A DNA stretch of 64,000 nucleotides from Armigeres subalbatus (Eukaryota; Arthropoda; Insecta; Diptera; Culicidae): NCBI RefSeq assembly GCF_024139115.2, contig NC_085139.1, forward strand, positions 67,375,203 to 67,439,202. The letters run 5' to 3'. Below are positions 33,752-44,900 of the stretch, piece by piece. Below the pieces are notes generated by a model. The model saw only the letters and a list, made by a program, of their open reading frames with translations. It ran no database searches and was not told the DNA's origin. The translations under genes and the position numbers were made by a program. Within the stretch, counting starts at the first letter, position 1. Each line of letters starts with the position of its first letter.

Positions 33752-36700
33752 CAAGGAGGCTCTTGAAAGGAGGTTTCTGGGCCTCTTGAAAGGAGGTTTC
33801 CGGGCCTCTTGAAAGGAGGCTTCCGGCCTCTTGAAAGGAGGCTTCCGGGCCTCTTGAAAGGAGGCTTCCGGGCCTCTTGAAAGGAGGCTTCCGGGCCTCT
33901 TGAAAAAAGGCTTCCGGACCTCTTGAAAGGAGGTTTCCGGGCCTCTTGAAAGGAGGCTTCCGGGCTTCTTGAAAGGAGGCTTCTGGGCCTCTTGAAATGA
34001 GGCTTCCGGGCCTCTCGAAAAAAGGCTTCCGGGCCCCTTGAAAGGAGGTTTCCGGGCCTCTTGAAAGGAAAATTCCGGGTTTCTTGAAAGGAGGCTTCCA
34101 CGCCTCTTGAAAAGAGGCTTCCATGCCTCTTGAAAGAAGGCTTCCGGGCCTCTTGAAAAAAGGCTTCTGGGTCTCTTGCAAGGAAGCTTCTGAGTCTTTT
34201 GAAAGGAGGCTGCCGGGCCTCTTGAATGGAGGCTTCCGGGCCTCTTGAAGAAAGGCTTCCGGGCCTCTTGGAAGGAGCCTTCCGGGTCTCTTGAAAGAAG
34301 ACGTCCGGGCCTTTTAAAAGGAGACTTCCGGGCCTCTAGAAAGGAGGTTTCCGGGCCTCTTGAATGGAGGCTTCTGGGCCTCTTGAATGGAGGCTTCTGG
34401 GCCTCTTGAAAGGAGGCCTCCGGGCCTCTTGAAAGAAAGCCTCCGGGCCTCTTGAAAGGAGGCTACCGGGCCTCTAGAAAGGAGGCTTCCGGGCCTCTTA
34501 AAAGAAGGTTTCCGGGCCTCTTAAAAGGAGGTTTCAGGGCCTTTTGAAGGGGTTCCGGGCCTCTAGAAAGGAGACTTCCTGGCCTCTTGAAAGGAGGCTT
34601 CCTGGCCTCTTGAAAGGGGGCTTCCGGGCCTCTTGAAAAGAGGCTTACATGCCTCTTGAAAGGAGGCTTCCATGCCTCTTGAAAGAAGGCTTTCGGGCTT
34701 TCATGCCTCTTGAAAGAAGGCTTCCGGGCCTCTGGAAAAAAGGCTTCTGGGTCTCTTGAAAGGAAGCTTCTGAGTCTTTTGAAAGGAGACTTCCGGGCCT
34801 CTTGAAAGGAGGCTTTCGGGCCTCTTGAAAAAAGGCTTCTGGGTCTCTTGAAAGGAAGCTTCTGGTTCTTTTGAAAGGAGGCTTCCGGGCCTTTTGAAAG
34901 GAAGCTTCCGGGCCTCTTGAAAGGAGGCTTTCGGGCCTCTTGAATGGAGGCTTCCGGGCCTCTTGAAAGAAGGCTTCCGGGCCTCTTGAAAGGAGGTTTC
35001 CGGGCCTCTTGAATGGAGGTTCCTGCGCCTCTTGAATGGAGGCTTCTGGTCCTCTTGAATGGAGGCTTCTGGTCCTCTTGAATGGAGGCTTCTGGGCCTC
35101 TTGAAATGAGGCCTCCAGGCCTCTTGAAAGGAAGCCTCCGGGCCTCTTGAAAGGAGGCTTCCGGGCCTCTAGAAAGGAGGCTTCCGGGCCTCTTGAAAGT
35201 TGGCTTCAGGGCCTCTTGAAAGGAGGCTTCCTGGGCTTCTGAAAGGAGGCTTCCGGGCCTCTAGAAAGGAGGCTTCCGTTCCTCTTGAAAGGAGGCTTCC
35301 GAGCTCGGTAAAAGGGCCTCTTGAAAGGAGGCTTCCATGCCTCTTGAAAAGAGGCTTCCATGCCTCTTGAAAGAGGGCTTCCAGGCCTCTTGAAAAAAGG
35401 CTTCTGGGTCTCTTGAAAGGAGTCTTCCGGGCCTGTTGAAAGGAGGCTTCCATGCCTGTTGAAAAAAGGCTTCTGAGTCTTCTGAAAGGAGGCTTCCGGG
35501 CCTTTTGAAAGGGGGTTTGAAAGGAGGCTTCCGGGTCCCTTAAATGGAGGTTTCCTGGCCTCTTGAAAGAAGACTTCCGGGCCTCTTGAAATGAGCCTTC
35601 CGGGCCTCTTGAAGACATCCGTGTCTCTTAAAAGGAGACTTCCGGGCCTCTTGAATAGAGGCTTCTGAGCCTCTTGAATGGAGGCTTCTGGGCCTCTTGA
35701 ATGGAGGCTTCTGGGCCTCTTGAATGGAGGCTTCTTGGCCTTTTGAATGGAGGCTTCTGAGCCTCTTGAAATGAGGCTTCTGGGCCTCTTGAAAGGAGAC
35801 CTTCGGGCCTCTTGAAAGGAGGCCTCCGGGCCTCTTGGAAGGAGGCTTCCGGGCCTCTTGAAAGTAGGCTTCAGGCCCTCTTGAAAGGAGGCTTCCGGGC
35901 CTCTAGAAAGAAGGCTTCCGGGCCTCTTGAAAGAAGGTTTCCGGGCCTCTTGAAAGGAGGCTTCCGGGCCTCTTGAAAGGAGGCTTCCGGGCCTCTTGAA
36001 AGGAGGCTTCCGGGCCTCTTGAAAGGAGGCTTCCGGGCCTCTTGAAAGGAGGCTTCCGGGCCTCTTGAAAGGAGGCTTCCGGGCCTCTTGAAAGGAGGCT
36101 TCCGAGCCTCTTGAAAGGGGGCTTCCGAGCCTCTTGAATTCTGGGTCTACCGAAAGGAATCTTCTGAGTCTCTTGAAATGAGAAATCCGGGCCTCTTGAA
36201 AGGAGGCTTTCGGGCCTCTTGAAAAAAGGCTTCTGGGTCTCTTGAAAGGAATGTTCTGGCTCTCTTGAAAGGAGGTTTCCGGGCCTCTTGAATGGACGTT
36301 TCTGTGCCTCTTGAATGGAGGCTTCTGGGCCTCTTGAAAGGAGGCTTCCAGACCTCTTGAAAAGAGGCTTCCGAGCCTCTTGAAAGGAGTCTTCCGGGCC
36401 TATTGAAAGTAGGCTCGAAAAAGCTCGGAAAAAGGGCCTCTTGAAAGGAGGCTTCCGTGCTTCTTGAAAGGAGGCTTCCATGCTTCTTGAAAAGAGGCTT
36501 CCGTGCCTCTTGAAAGAAGGCTTCCGGGCCTCTTGAAAAAAGGCTTCTGGGTCTCTTGAAAGGAGACTTCCGGGCCTCTTGAAAGGAGGCTTCTGGGTCT
36601 CTTGAAAGGAGGCTTCTGGGTCTCTTGAAAGGAGGCTTCCGGGCCTTTTGAAAGGAGGCTTGAAAGGAGGCTTCCGGGCCTCTTGAAAGGAGGCTTCCGG

Positions 36701-38085
36701 GCCTCTTGAAAGGAGGCTTCCGGGCCTCTTGAAAGGAGGTTTCCGGGCCTCTTAAATGGAGGCTTCCTGGCCTCTTGAAAGAAGGCTTCCGGGCCTCTTG
36801 AAATGAGCCTTCCGGGCCTCTTGAGAGAAGACATCCGGGCCTCTTAAAAGGAGACTTCCGGGCCTCTTGAATAGAGGCTTCTGGGCCTCTTGAATGGAGG
36901 CTTCTGGGCCTCTTGAATGGGGGCTTCTGGGCCTCTTGAATGGAGGCTTCTGGGCCTCCTGAAATTAGGCCTCCGGGCCTCTTGAAAGGAGACCACCGGG
37001 CCTCTTGAAAGGATGCCTCCGGGCCTCTAGAAAGAAGGCTTCCGGGCCTCTTGAAAGGAGGCCTCCGGCCCCTTGAAAGGAGACCTCCGGGCCTCATGAA
37101 AGGAGACCTTCGGGCCTCTTGAAAGGAGGCCTCCGGGCCTCTTGAAAGGAGGCCTCCGGGCCTCTTGAAAGGAGGCCTCCGGGCCTCTTGAAAGGAGGCC
37201 TCCGGGCCTCTTGAAAGGAGGCCTCCGGGCCTCTTGAAAGGAGGCCTCCGGGCCTCTTGAAAGGAGGCCTCCGGGCCTCTTGAAAGGAGGCCTCCGGGCC
37301 ACTTGAGAGGAGGCCTTCGGGCCTCTAGAAAGGCGGCTTCCGGGCCTTTAGAAAGGCGGCTTCCGGGCCTCTTGAAAGGAGGCATCTGGGTCTCTTGAAA
37401 GGGGGTTTCCGGGCCTCTTGAAAGGAGGCTTCCGGGCCTCTTGAAAGGAGGCTTCCGGGCCTTTTGAAAAGGGGCTTCTGGGTCTATTGAAAGGAAGCTT
37501 CTGAGTCTCTTGAAAGGAGACTTCCGGGCCTCTTGAAAGGAGGCTTTCGGGCCTCTTGAATGGAGGCTTCTGGGCCTCTTGAAAGGAGGCTTCCGGGCCT
37601 CTTGAAAGGAGGCTTCCGGGCCTCTTGCAAGGAGGCTTCCGGGCCTCTTGAAAGCAGGCTTCCGGGCCTCTTGAAAGGAGGCTTCAGGGCCTTTTGAAAG
37701 GAGGCTTCCGGGCCTCTAGAAAGAAGGCTTCCGGGCCTCTTGAAAGGAGGCCTCCGGGCCTCTTGAAAGGAGACCTCCGGGCCTCATGAAAGGAGACCTT
37801 CGGGCCTCTAGAAAGGTGGCTTCCGGGCCTCTAGAAAGGAGGCTTCCGGGCCTCTTGAAAGGAGGCTTCCGGGCCTCTTGAAAAGGGGCTTCCGCGCCTC
37901 TTGAAAGGAGGCTTCCATGCCTCTTGAAAAAAGGATTCCGGGCCTCTTGAAAAGAGGCTTCCAGGCCTCTTGAAAAGAGGCTTCCGAGCCTCTTAAAAGG
38001 AGGCTTCCGAGCCTCTTGAAAGGAGTCTTCCGGGCCTATTGAAAGTAGGCTTCCGGGCCTCTTGAAAGGAGTCTTCCGCGCCAAT
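33752..38085 (+). repeat. 23-bp minisatellite array B, in ELOVL intron 1
   Basis: About 185 units in the same orientation as array A, with the dominant variant GAGGCTTCCGGGCCTC (A to G in the right arm). A block around 36960-37320, and isolated units near 34400, 35110 and 35820, reads GAGGCCTCCGGGCCTC, restoring the palindrome by a second change in the left arm. The right end (37870-38080) returns to GAGCCTC forms. No hAT terminal repeats flank this array. Open frames on the minus strand (up to 412 codons at 36147-37385) are repeat artefacts. Confidence 0.92.
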
Positions 38086-39765
38086 TGTTTCCCCCGGAAT
38101 TTCTCCCATAGTTTCGTCTCATATTTGTCCCGGATTTTATTTGGAAATTCCCCCCAAAAATTATTAAGTAATTTCCCCCATAATTTCGTCTCAAATAACC
38201 CGGGAATTACCCCCGAAATTTCTTCCAAATTCCTTCGGAAATTTCCCCCAAAATTTCACCGGAACTCTCCCTGAAATTCTTTTCAAAATTCCTCCTGAAA
38301 TTCTTCCCGTTATGTTTCCGGAAACTCCTACGGATGTTCACCCCGATACATCTACGGAAATACGATAATCGGAAATCCCCCCCCCTTCCTTCAGAAAAAC
38401 TTCAAAATTTGTCCGGAAACTGCCTCTCGCCTGAATTTCTTCTTTAATTACCCCCAAAGCTCCTTCGAACATTCTTCCCCAAATTTCCTCTGGAAATTCC
38501 ACACGGAGAATTCCTCAGAAAATTTCCCCCAGAATTCCACAAAAAATTTCCCCCTAAATTCCTTGAAAAATCCCCCGGAATACCTCAGCAACTCTTCCTG
38601 TAATTCCTGCGTTAACTAGCTCCGGCGTTTCTGCTGAATTGCTTTGAAAATTCCCCCAGAGTACATCGAAACTCCTCCAGAAATTCTTCCGGAAATTCCG
38701 CCCAAAAAATATTCAGAGATTCCCTTCGTAATTCATTTAGAAATTCTCCTGGATCTCCAGGATCTCCATCCCACCTTATGGAATTTCCGCCAGAAATTCC
38801 TCTAGAAATTTTTCCCGAATTCGTCTGAAAATTTTCCCCAGCATTTCTCCAGAACTCCGTAAATTCACCATGGGACATCTACGGAAATATTCCCCGAAAT
38901 TCATTCAAATTTTTCCGTAATTTCTTTGGAAATAACTCCCGGTATTCCTCCTGAATTCTTCCGAAAACTTCCCCCCAATTCCTTCGGAAATACCACCGAA
39001 ATTCATCAGGAATTCCACCCGTAATTTCTTCAGAAATTTTTCCTAGCATTTTTCCTGAATTACTTCGGAAACTCCTCTCGTAACTCTTTTGTATATTCCC
39101 CCCGAATTCCTCTGTAAATTCCCCACGGTGTTTCTCCAGAATTCCTTCGGATATTCCTCCTCGAAATTTCTCAGAAAGTTGTCCCCCCGAAATTCCTTCA
39201 AAAATTCCCACCCTCAATTCCTGTGGTAACTAATCCCGGCGTGTCTGCTGAATTCTTCCGGAAATTCCCCCCAGAAATCATTCGGAAATTCCCCTCGTAA
39301 TTGATTCAGAAATTCTCCTGGAGATTGCCACCGGAATTCTTATGGAATTTCCACCAGAAATTCCTCTAGAAATTCCTTCGAATTCCTCTGGAAATTTCCC
39401 TCAGCATTTCTCCTGAACTTTTACGAAAATTTCCTCCATAAATTCTCCTCGGGACATCTACGGAAATAGCCCCGATTTTTTTTTGGAAAACTACTCCCGG
39501 TATTCCTCCTGAATACTTCCGAAAATCCCCTCCAATTCCTCTAGACATACCACCGAAATTCACTCAGGAATTCCACCCGTAATTCCTTCAGAAATTTTTC
39601 CTAGCATTCTTCCTGAATTACTTCGGAAATTCCTCTCGGAACTCTTTTGTTTATTCCCCCTAATTCCTCTGTTCCCCACGGCGTTTCTCCTGAATTCCTT
39701 CGAAAAATCCTCCTCGAATTTTCACCGGAAATCCTCCCGATATTCCCCCCGGAACTCATCTAGGA
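38086..39765 (+). repeat. Degenerate TTCC-rich repeat with ~580-bp higher-order unit
   Basis: Words such as GGAAATTCCCCC, GAAATTCCTCC and AATTCCTTCGG at 20-25 bp spacing make this a decayed relative of the 24-bp family in the same orientation as 27.7-30.2 kb. A larger block repeats: GGGACATCTACGGAAATA occurs at about 38873 and 39452, each followed by CCGGTATTCCTCCTGAAT and, further on, TTCAGAAATTTTTCCTAGCAT. The boundary with array B is abrupt. Confidence 0.8.
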
Positions 39766-40492
39766 AAGTTTGTCTTTGTCGCCTTTGTAGGAGTTTGTAT
39801 TGGTTTAAGTTTGGAGCTCTACGCGTTGTTCTTGCTTACCAAGCTTTCCCTTATAGGAGTTTGTCGCTCAAAGGATGGAAATGATGTCAACTTGAGTAAA
39901 CAAAATTGGCGATATAACAACATCAAATTAAATGATCGACTTGATCTCTAGTATTGCTCAGAAAGATGCTCTAATTAAACCATTTAGTTAAGATGATGTG
40001 AATTGATTCATTTAATCCAATAAATTGATTCTACCCAATTGTAATTTTAAAATTCGATCATGTCTTACATGAACCTTTCCTAATGTAGGAGAAAAATGCT
40101 CATTTAAATGACATTTTACAGTGCATCTGAATATATCCACTGCGTAATCGATCGGTCATTGAATTGCTAAGTAAGTAGCGTACGGGCTAATAAATATTTG
40201 CCGTCTCACTACTGCTACCAGTGAGTCGTTCAAACCCGGAGGGATTTGCCGGTAGCAAAACAAATGGAAGGAAATCACCGTTGTCGCGCTGTCGCGCTTC
40301 CAATTTGCATACAAAGGTGCCGCCCGGGGTGCCCTGCTTATTTGCCCTGTTTACCCTATTCCATTTATCAATTAGCGTGTGCCGAACAAATTGCCGTTTG
40401 ACCCGCGGCGGCACTGACCTTGCCCTTGCAAGTCATCACAAAGCAAATAAAAGAACATTCTTTTTTTTTTTTTCTTCGTTTCCCCGCCGCAG
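39766..40492 (+). other. ELOVL intron 1, right part
   Basis: Unique sequence, GC-richer from 40150, ending in a long pyrimidine tract and the CGCCGCAG acceptor at 40492. No other exon is recognised. Confidence 0.6.
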
Positions 40493-40683
40493 ATCCCCGA
40501 GTAGCAGACTGGCCAATGATGTCCTCACCACTGCCCACACTGGCCCTCTGCATATTCTACGCCTATTTCAGCAAAACACTCGCCCCCCGGATCATGGAGA
40601 AGCGGAAACCGATGGACCTTAGGAATATACTCGTGGGCTACAACCTTTTTCAGACAATCTTTAGTACGTGGATATTTTATGAG
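40493..40683 (+). CDS. ELOVL elongase, coding exon 2
   Basis: Adds residues 21-84. DPRVADWPMMSSPLP is the conserved N-terminal signature of insect ELOVL1/7-like enzymes. A hydrophobic helix follows (TLALCIFYAYFSK, about residues 36-48), then a charged turn (MEKRKPMDLR) and a second membrane helix (NLFQTIFSTWIFYE). The reading frame joins exon 1 through a phase-1 junction (G + AT = Asp). The donor is GAGGTGAGT (GT at 40684). The predicted location is the ER membrane, as for the family. Confidence 0.93.
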
Positions 40684-41852
40684 GTGAGTTTCGCTAATTG
40701 CCGATCGGATGATCTTGGGTTACGGTGACACTAAGCGCGCATTAGTTAGCCATGTAAATTAGATCGTGAGCCAACAATGTGGGCCCGCAGAAGCGGTACG
40801 CGGTAGCACTCTTCCGGGGCAAAACAAGTGAACGATCTAGAGGGGTAATTAAATAGTCGGTAACATTAGTTTTAATGGCGAACAAATGGGAGCCATCGAT
40901 CGTGGCTAATTTGTGGCTTCGTGTGATAACGTAAACTGTTTACCTATGTGGTGGGATTTGCGTGCCGTACTGAGTTTGCGCCTGCGGGTGATTATATGCG
41001 GAAGTATTTTGTTGCGCCTAATCTTGTGTTAACGGGACAAGTGCGAAGCGCTTGTTTATGAGGGAGTTTTTATCAAATCTAACCAAAGGTGTTATTTGGA
41101 AGGAATAGTTTTATTCAATAATATATTGATGAGAGATAACTTAATTATTTTATACTGCAAATTGAAGTGACTCCATTCAAACCTACATACCTACTTCAAT
41201 AAGGAATTAACCGTTATAAATATTTACTGCGTTAATGCGTTGATGACTACTAAAGCCTAACCAGCAAGAACATCCTCATTCCGTCGTAATTCATATGACC
41301 TTGGTTAGCACAACTGACCGTGAATCACTTAGTGGGTTAATGTGATGGTATATTGAGCACACCTAAATATCTTCAAACATGAGTGTGGCGTCGCTACACC
41401 GAGTTCCGCATGTTTAATTCAAGCTTTATATCTGTGGGTACTGTTGCTGTGCATCAGAGGAGAACATTTAATAACTGCATGCTTTCGTCAACATACGATG
41501 TATAATTTTTACATGGTGGCCTTGTGATTAAATTCAATTATTTTGTTTTTTTTTTGACAATAACTTAGCTTGAACACCTATGGTTGCTAATCCATGATCG
41601 ATTAGAATCAGTAAAATTGCTCAGTTAATTACCTGAATGGCTGCCTAATGTTGCTCAAACATTCTCAATGGTGCAAGTTTCATTTGATTGTTAATGATCA
41701 ATATCAGTGCTGGCTCAGCTTTTGTAGTCCGTTCGAAAGAAGAAAGGAATATAATTACATGATTTTGTTATTTTAACATAATCCGTAGTGTCGTTGAGCC
41801 TCCCTCAAGTAGGTACTACATCATTAGTTCACTCATTAGTTAGCTAACTTTA
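40684..41852 (+). other. ELOVL intron 2, left part
   Basis: Mostly unique AT-rich sequence. No exon or complete element is recognised. Confidence 0.6.
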
Positions 41853-41927
41853 TACTTGATGGGCTACAGCTGCTTCTCGATGAGCCTACGCCGAATGGAA
41901 TATCCTTCTCCACTGATTTCGATCCTG
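41853..41927 (-). mobile_element. 3'-end fragment of the RTE retrotransposon
   Basis: TACTTGATGGGCTACAGCTG through CCGAATGGAATATCC and CACTGATTTCGATCCTG matches 56021-56093, the 3' terminus of the RTE element, with a few substitutions and a small indel. It is a 5'-truncated copy of about 75 bp in the same orientation. It ends directly at the edge of minisatellite array C, so the two are juxtaposed within a few bases. Confidence 0.85.
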
Positions 41928-41929
41928 AC

Positions 41930-44900
41930 TCTTGGAGGGAGGCTTCCAAGCCGCTAGAAAACAAGCTTCCGTACTTCTTGAAACGATGCTTCCGAGCCTC
42001 TTGAAAAAAGGTTTCCGAGCCTCTTGAAAGGAGGCTTCCTAGCCGCTTGGAAGGAGGTTTCCGAGCCTCTTGAAAGAAAGCTTCCGAGCTTCTTGAAAGG
42101 AGACTTCCTAGCCGCTTAAAAAAAGCTTCCGAGTTTCTTGAAAAAAGTTTTCCGAGTCTCTTGACAGGATACTTCCGGGTCTTTTGAAAGGAGGCCTCCG
42201 AGCCTCTTAAAAAAGGCTTCCGAGACTCTTGAAAAAAGGCTTCCGAGCGTCTTGATAGGAGACTTCCGAGCCTCTTGAAAGGAGGCTTCCGAGCTTCTTA
42301 GAATAAGACTTCCGAGTCGCTTGAAAGAAGATTTCCAATCCGCTTGAAATAGACTTTCGAGCGTTCTTGAAATGAGGCTTCCGAGCCTTTTGAAAGTAGG
42401 CTTCCGCACCTCTTGAAAGGAGGCTTCCAAGCCTATTGAAAGGAGGCTTCCCAGCCTATTGAAAGAGGCTTCCGACCCTTCTTGAAAGGAGACTTCCACG
42501 CCTTCCGAGCCTCTTGAAAGAAGGCTTTCACCCCTCTTGAAAGGAGACTGCCGAGCTTCTTAAAAGCAAGCTTCATAGCCTCTTGAAAGAGGTTTCCGGG
42601 CCTCTTGAAATGAAGCTTCCGAGCCTCTCGAAAGGAGGCTTCCAAGCCTCTTCAAAGAAAGCTTCCGAGCCTCTTGAAAGGAGACTTCCGAGCCTCTTGA
42701 GCTTCCAAGCCTATTGAAAGGAGGCTTCAAAGCCTATTGAAAGGAGGCTTCCCAGCCTCTTGAGAGGAGGCTTCCGAGTCTCTTGAAATGAGGCTTAAAA
42801 AAGGCTTCCGAGCCTCTTGAAAGGAGGTTTCCAAGCCGCTTGAAAGAGGCTTCCGACCCTTCTTGAACGGAGGCTTCCACGCCTTCCGAGCCTCTTGAAA
42901 GAAGGCTTTCGCCTCTCTTGAAAGGACACCTTCTAGCCTCTTGAAAGGAGACTGCCGAGCTTCTTGAAAGCAGGCTTCAAAGCCTCTTGAAAGGAGGTTT
43001 CCGGGCCTCTTGAAATGAAGCTTCCGAGCCTCTCGAAAGGAGGCCTTCGAGCCTCTCGAAAGGAGGCTTCCGAGCCTCTTGGAAGGAGGCTTCCGAGGCT
43101 CTTGGAAGGAGGCTTTTAAGCCTCTTGAAAGGAGGCTTTCGAGCCTTTTGAAAGGAAACTTCCAAGCCTCTTGATAGGAGGCTTCTTAGCCTCTTAAAAG
43201 GAGGTTTCCGAGCCTCTTGAAAGGAGACTTCCGAGCTTCTTAAAATAAGACTTCCGAGTCGCTTGAAAGGAGGTTTCCAATCCGCTTGAAATAGACTTCC
43301 GAGCCTTCTTGAAATGAGGCTTCCGAGCCTATTGAAAGGAGGCTTCCCAGCCTCTTGAGAGGAGGCTTCCGAGTCTCTTGAAATGATGCTTAAAAAAGGC
43401 TTCCGAGCCTCTTGAAAGGAGGTTTCCAAGCCGCTTGAAAGAGGCTTCCGACCCTTCTTGAACGGAGGCTTCCACGCCTTCCGAGCCTCTTGAAAGAAGG
43501 CTTTCGCCTCTCTTGAAAGGACACCTTCTAGCCTCTTGAAAGGAGACTGCCGAGCTTCTTGAAAGCAGGCTTCAAAGCCTCTTGAAAGGAGGTTTCCGGG
43601 CCTCTTGAAATGAAGCTTCCGAGCCTCTCGAAAGGAGGCCTTCGAGCCTCTCGAAAGGAGGCTTTTAAGCCTCTTGAAAGGAGGCTTTCAAGCCTTTTGA
43701 AAGGAAACTTTCAAGCCTTTTGAAAGGAAACTTCCAAGCCTCTTGATAGGAGGCTTCCCACCCTTTGGCTAGAAGGCTTCTAAGCCTCTTAAAAGGAGGT
43801 TTCCGAGCCTCTTGAAAGGAGACTGCCGAGCTTCTTGAAAGCAGGCTTCAAAGCCTCTTGAAAGGAGGTTTCCGGGCCTCTTGAAATGAAGCTTCCGAGC
43901 CTCTCGAAAGGAGGCCTTCGAGCCTCTCGAAAGGAGGCTTTTAAGCCTCTTGAAAGGAGGCTTTCAAGCCTTTTGAAAGGAAACTTCCAAGCCTCTTGAT
44001 AGGAGGCTTCCCAGCCTTTGGCTAGAAGGCTTCTAAGCCTCTTAAAAGGAGGTTTCCGAGCCTCTTGAAAGGAGACTTCCGAGCTTCTTAAAGTAAGACT
44101 TCCGAATCGCTTGAAAGGAGGTTTCCAATCCGCTTGAAATAGACTTCCGAGCCTTCTTGAAATGAGGCTTCCGAGCCTTTTGAAAGTAGGCTTCCGCACC
44201 TCTTGAAAGGAGGCTTCCGAGTCTCTTGAGAGAAGACTTCCGAGCCTTTTTAAAGGATGCTTCCGAGCCTCTTTAAAGAAAGCTTCCGAGCCTCTTGAAA
44301 GGGACTTCCGAGCCTCTTGAAAGGAGGCTTCCCAGCCTCTTGACAGGAGGCTTCCGAGGCTCTTGAAAGGAGGTTTCCAAGCCGCTTGAAAGAGGATTCC
44401 GACCCTTCTTGAAAGGAGATTTCCACGCCTTCCGAGCCTCTTGAAAGAAGGCTTTCGCTCCTCTTGAAAGGAGACCTTCTAGCTTCTTGAAAGGAGACTG
44501 CCGAGCTTCTTGAATGCAGGCTTCATAGCCTCTTGAAAGGAGGTTTCCGGGCCTCTTGAAATGAAGCTTCCGAGCCTCTCGAAAGGAGGCCTTCGAGCCT
44601 CTCGAAAGGAGGCTTCCGAGCCTCTTGGAAGGAGGCTTTCGAGCCTTTTGAAAGGAAATTTCCAAGCCTCTTGATAGAAGGCTTCACAGCCTTTAGATAG
44701 AAGGCTTCTTAGCCTCTTGAAAGGAGGTTTCCGAGCCTCTTGAGAGGAGGTTTCCGACCCTCTTGAAAGGAGGTTTTCGAGCCTATTGAAAGGATGCTTC
44801 CAAACCTCTTGAAAGGGGAGGCTTCCGAGCCTCTTGAAAGGAGGCTTTCGAGCCTCTTGAAAGGAAGCTTTCGAGCCTCTTGAAAGGAGACTTCTGAGCC

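Noticed and set aside
33316..33789. 157-codon frame within ELOVL intron 1
   Set aside because: It runs into the minisatellite, has no known domain, and lies between two well-supported elongase exons without matching splice phase.
33752..38085. CRISPR array
   Set aside because: Units are contiguous 23-bp tandem copies with no unique spacers of constant length, and the genome is eukaryotic.
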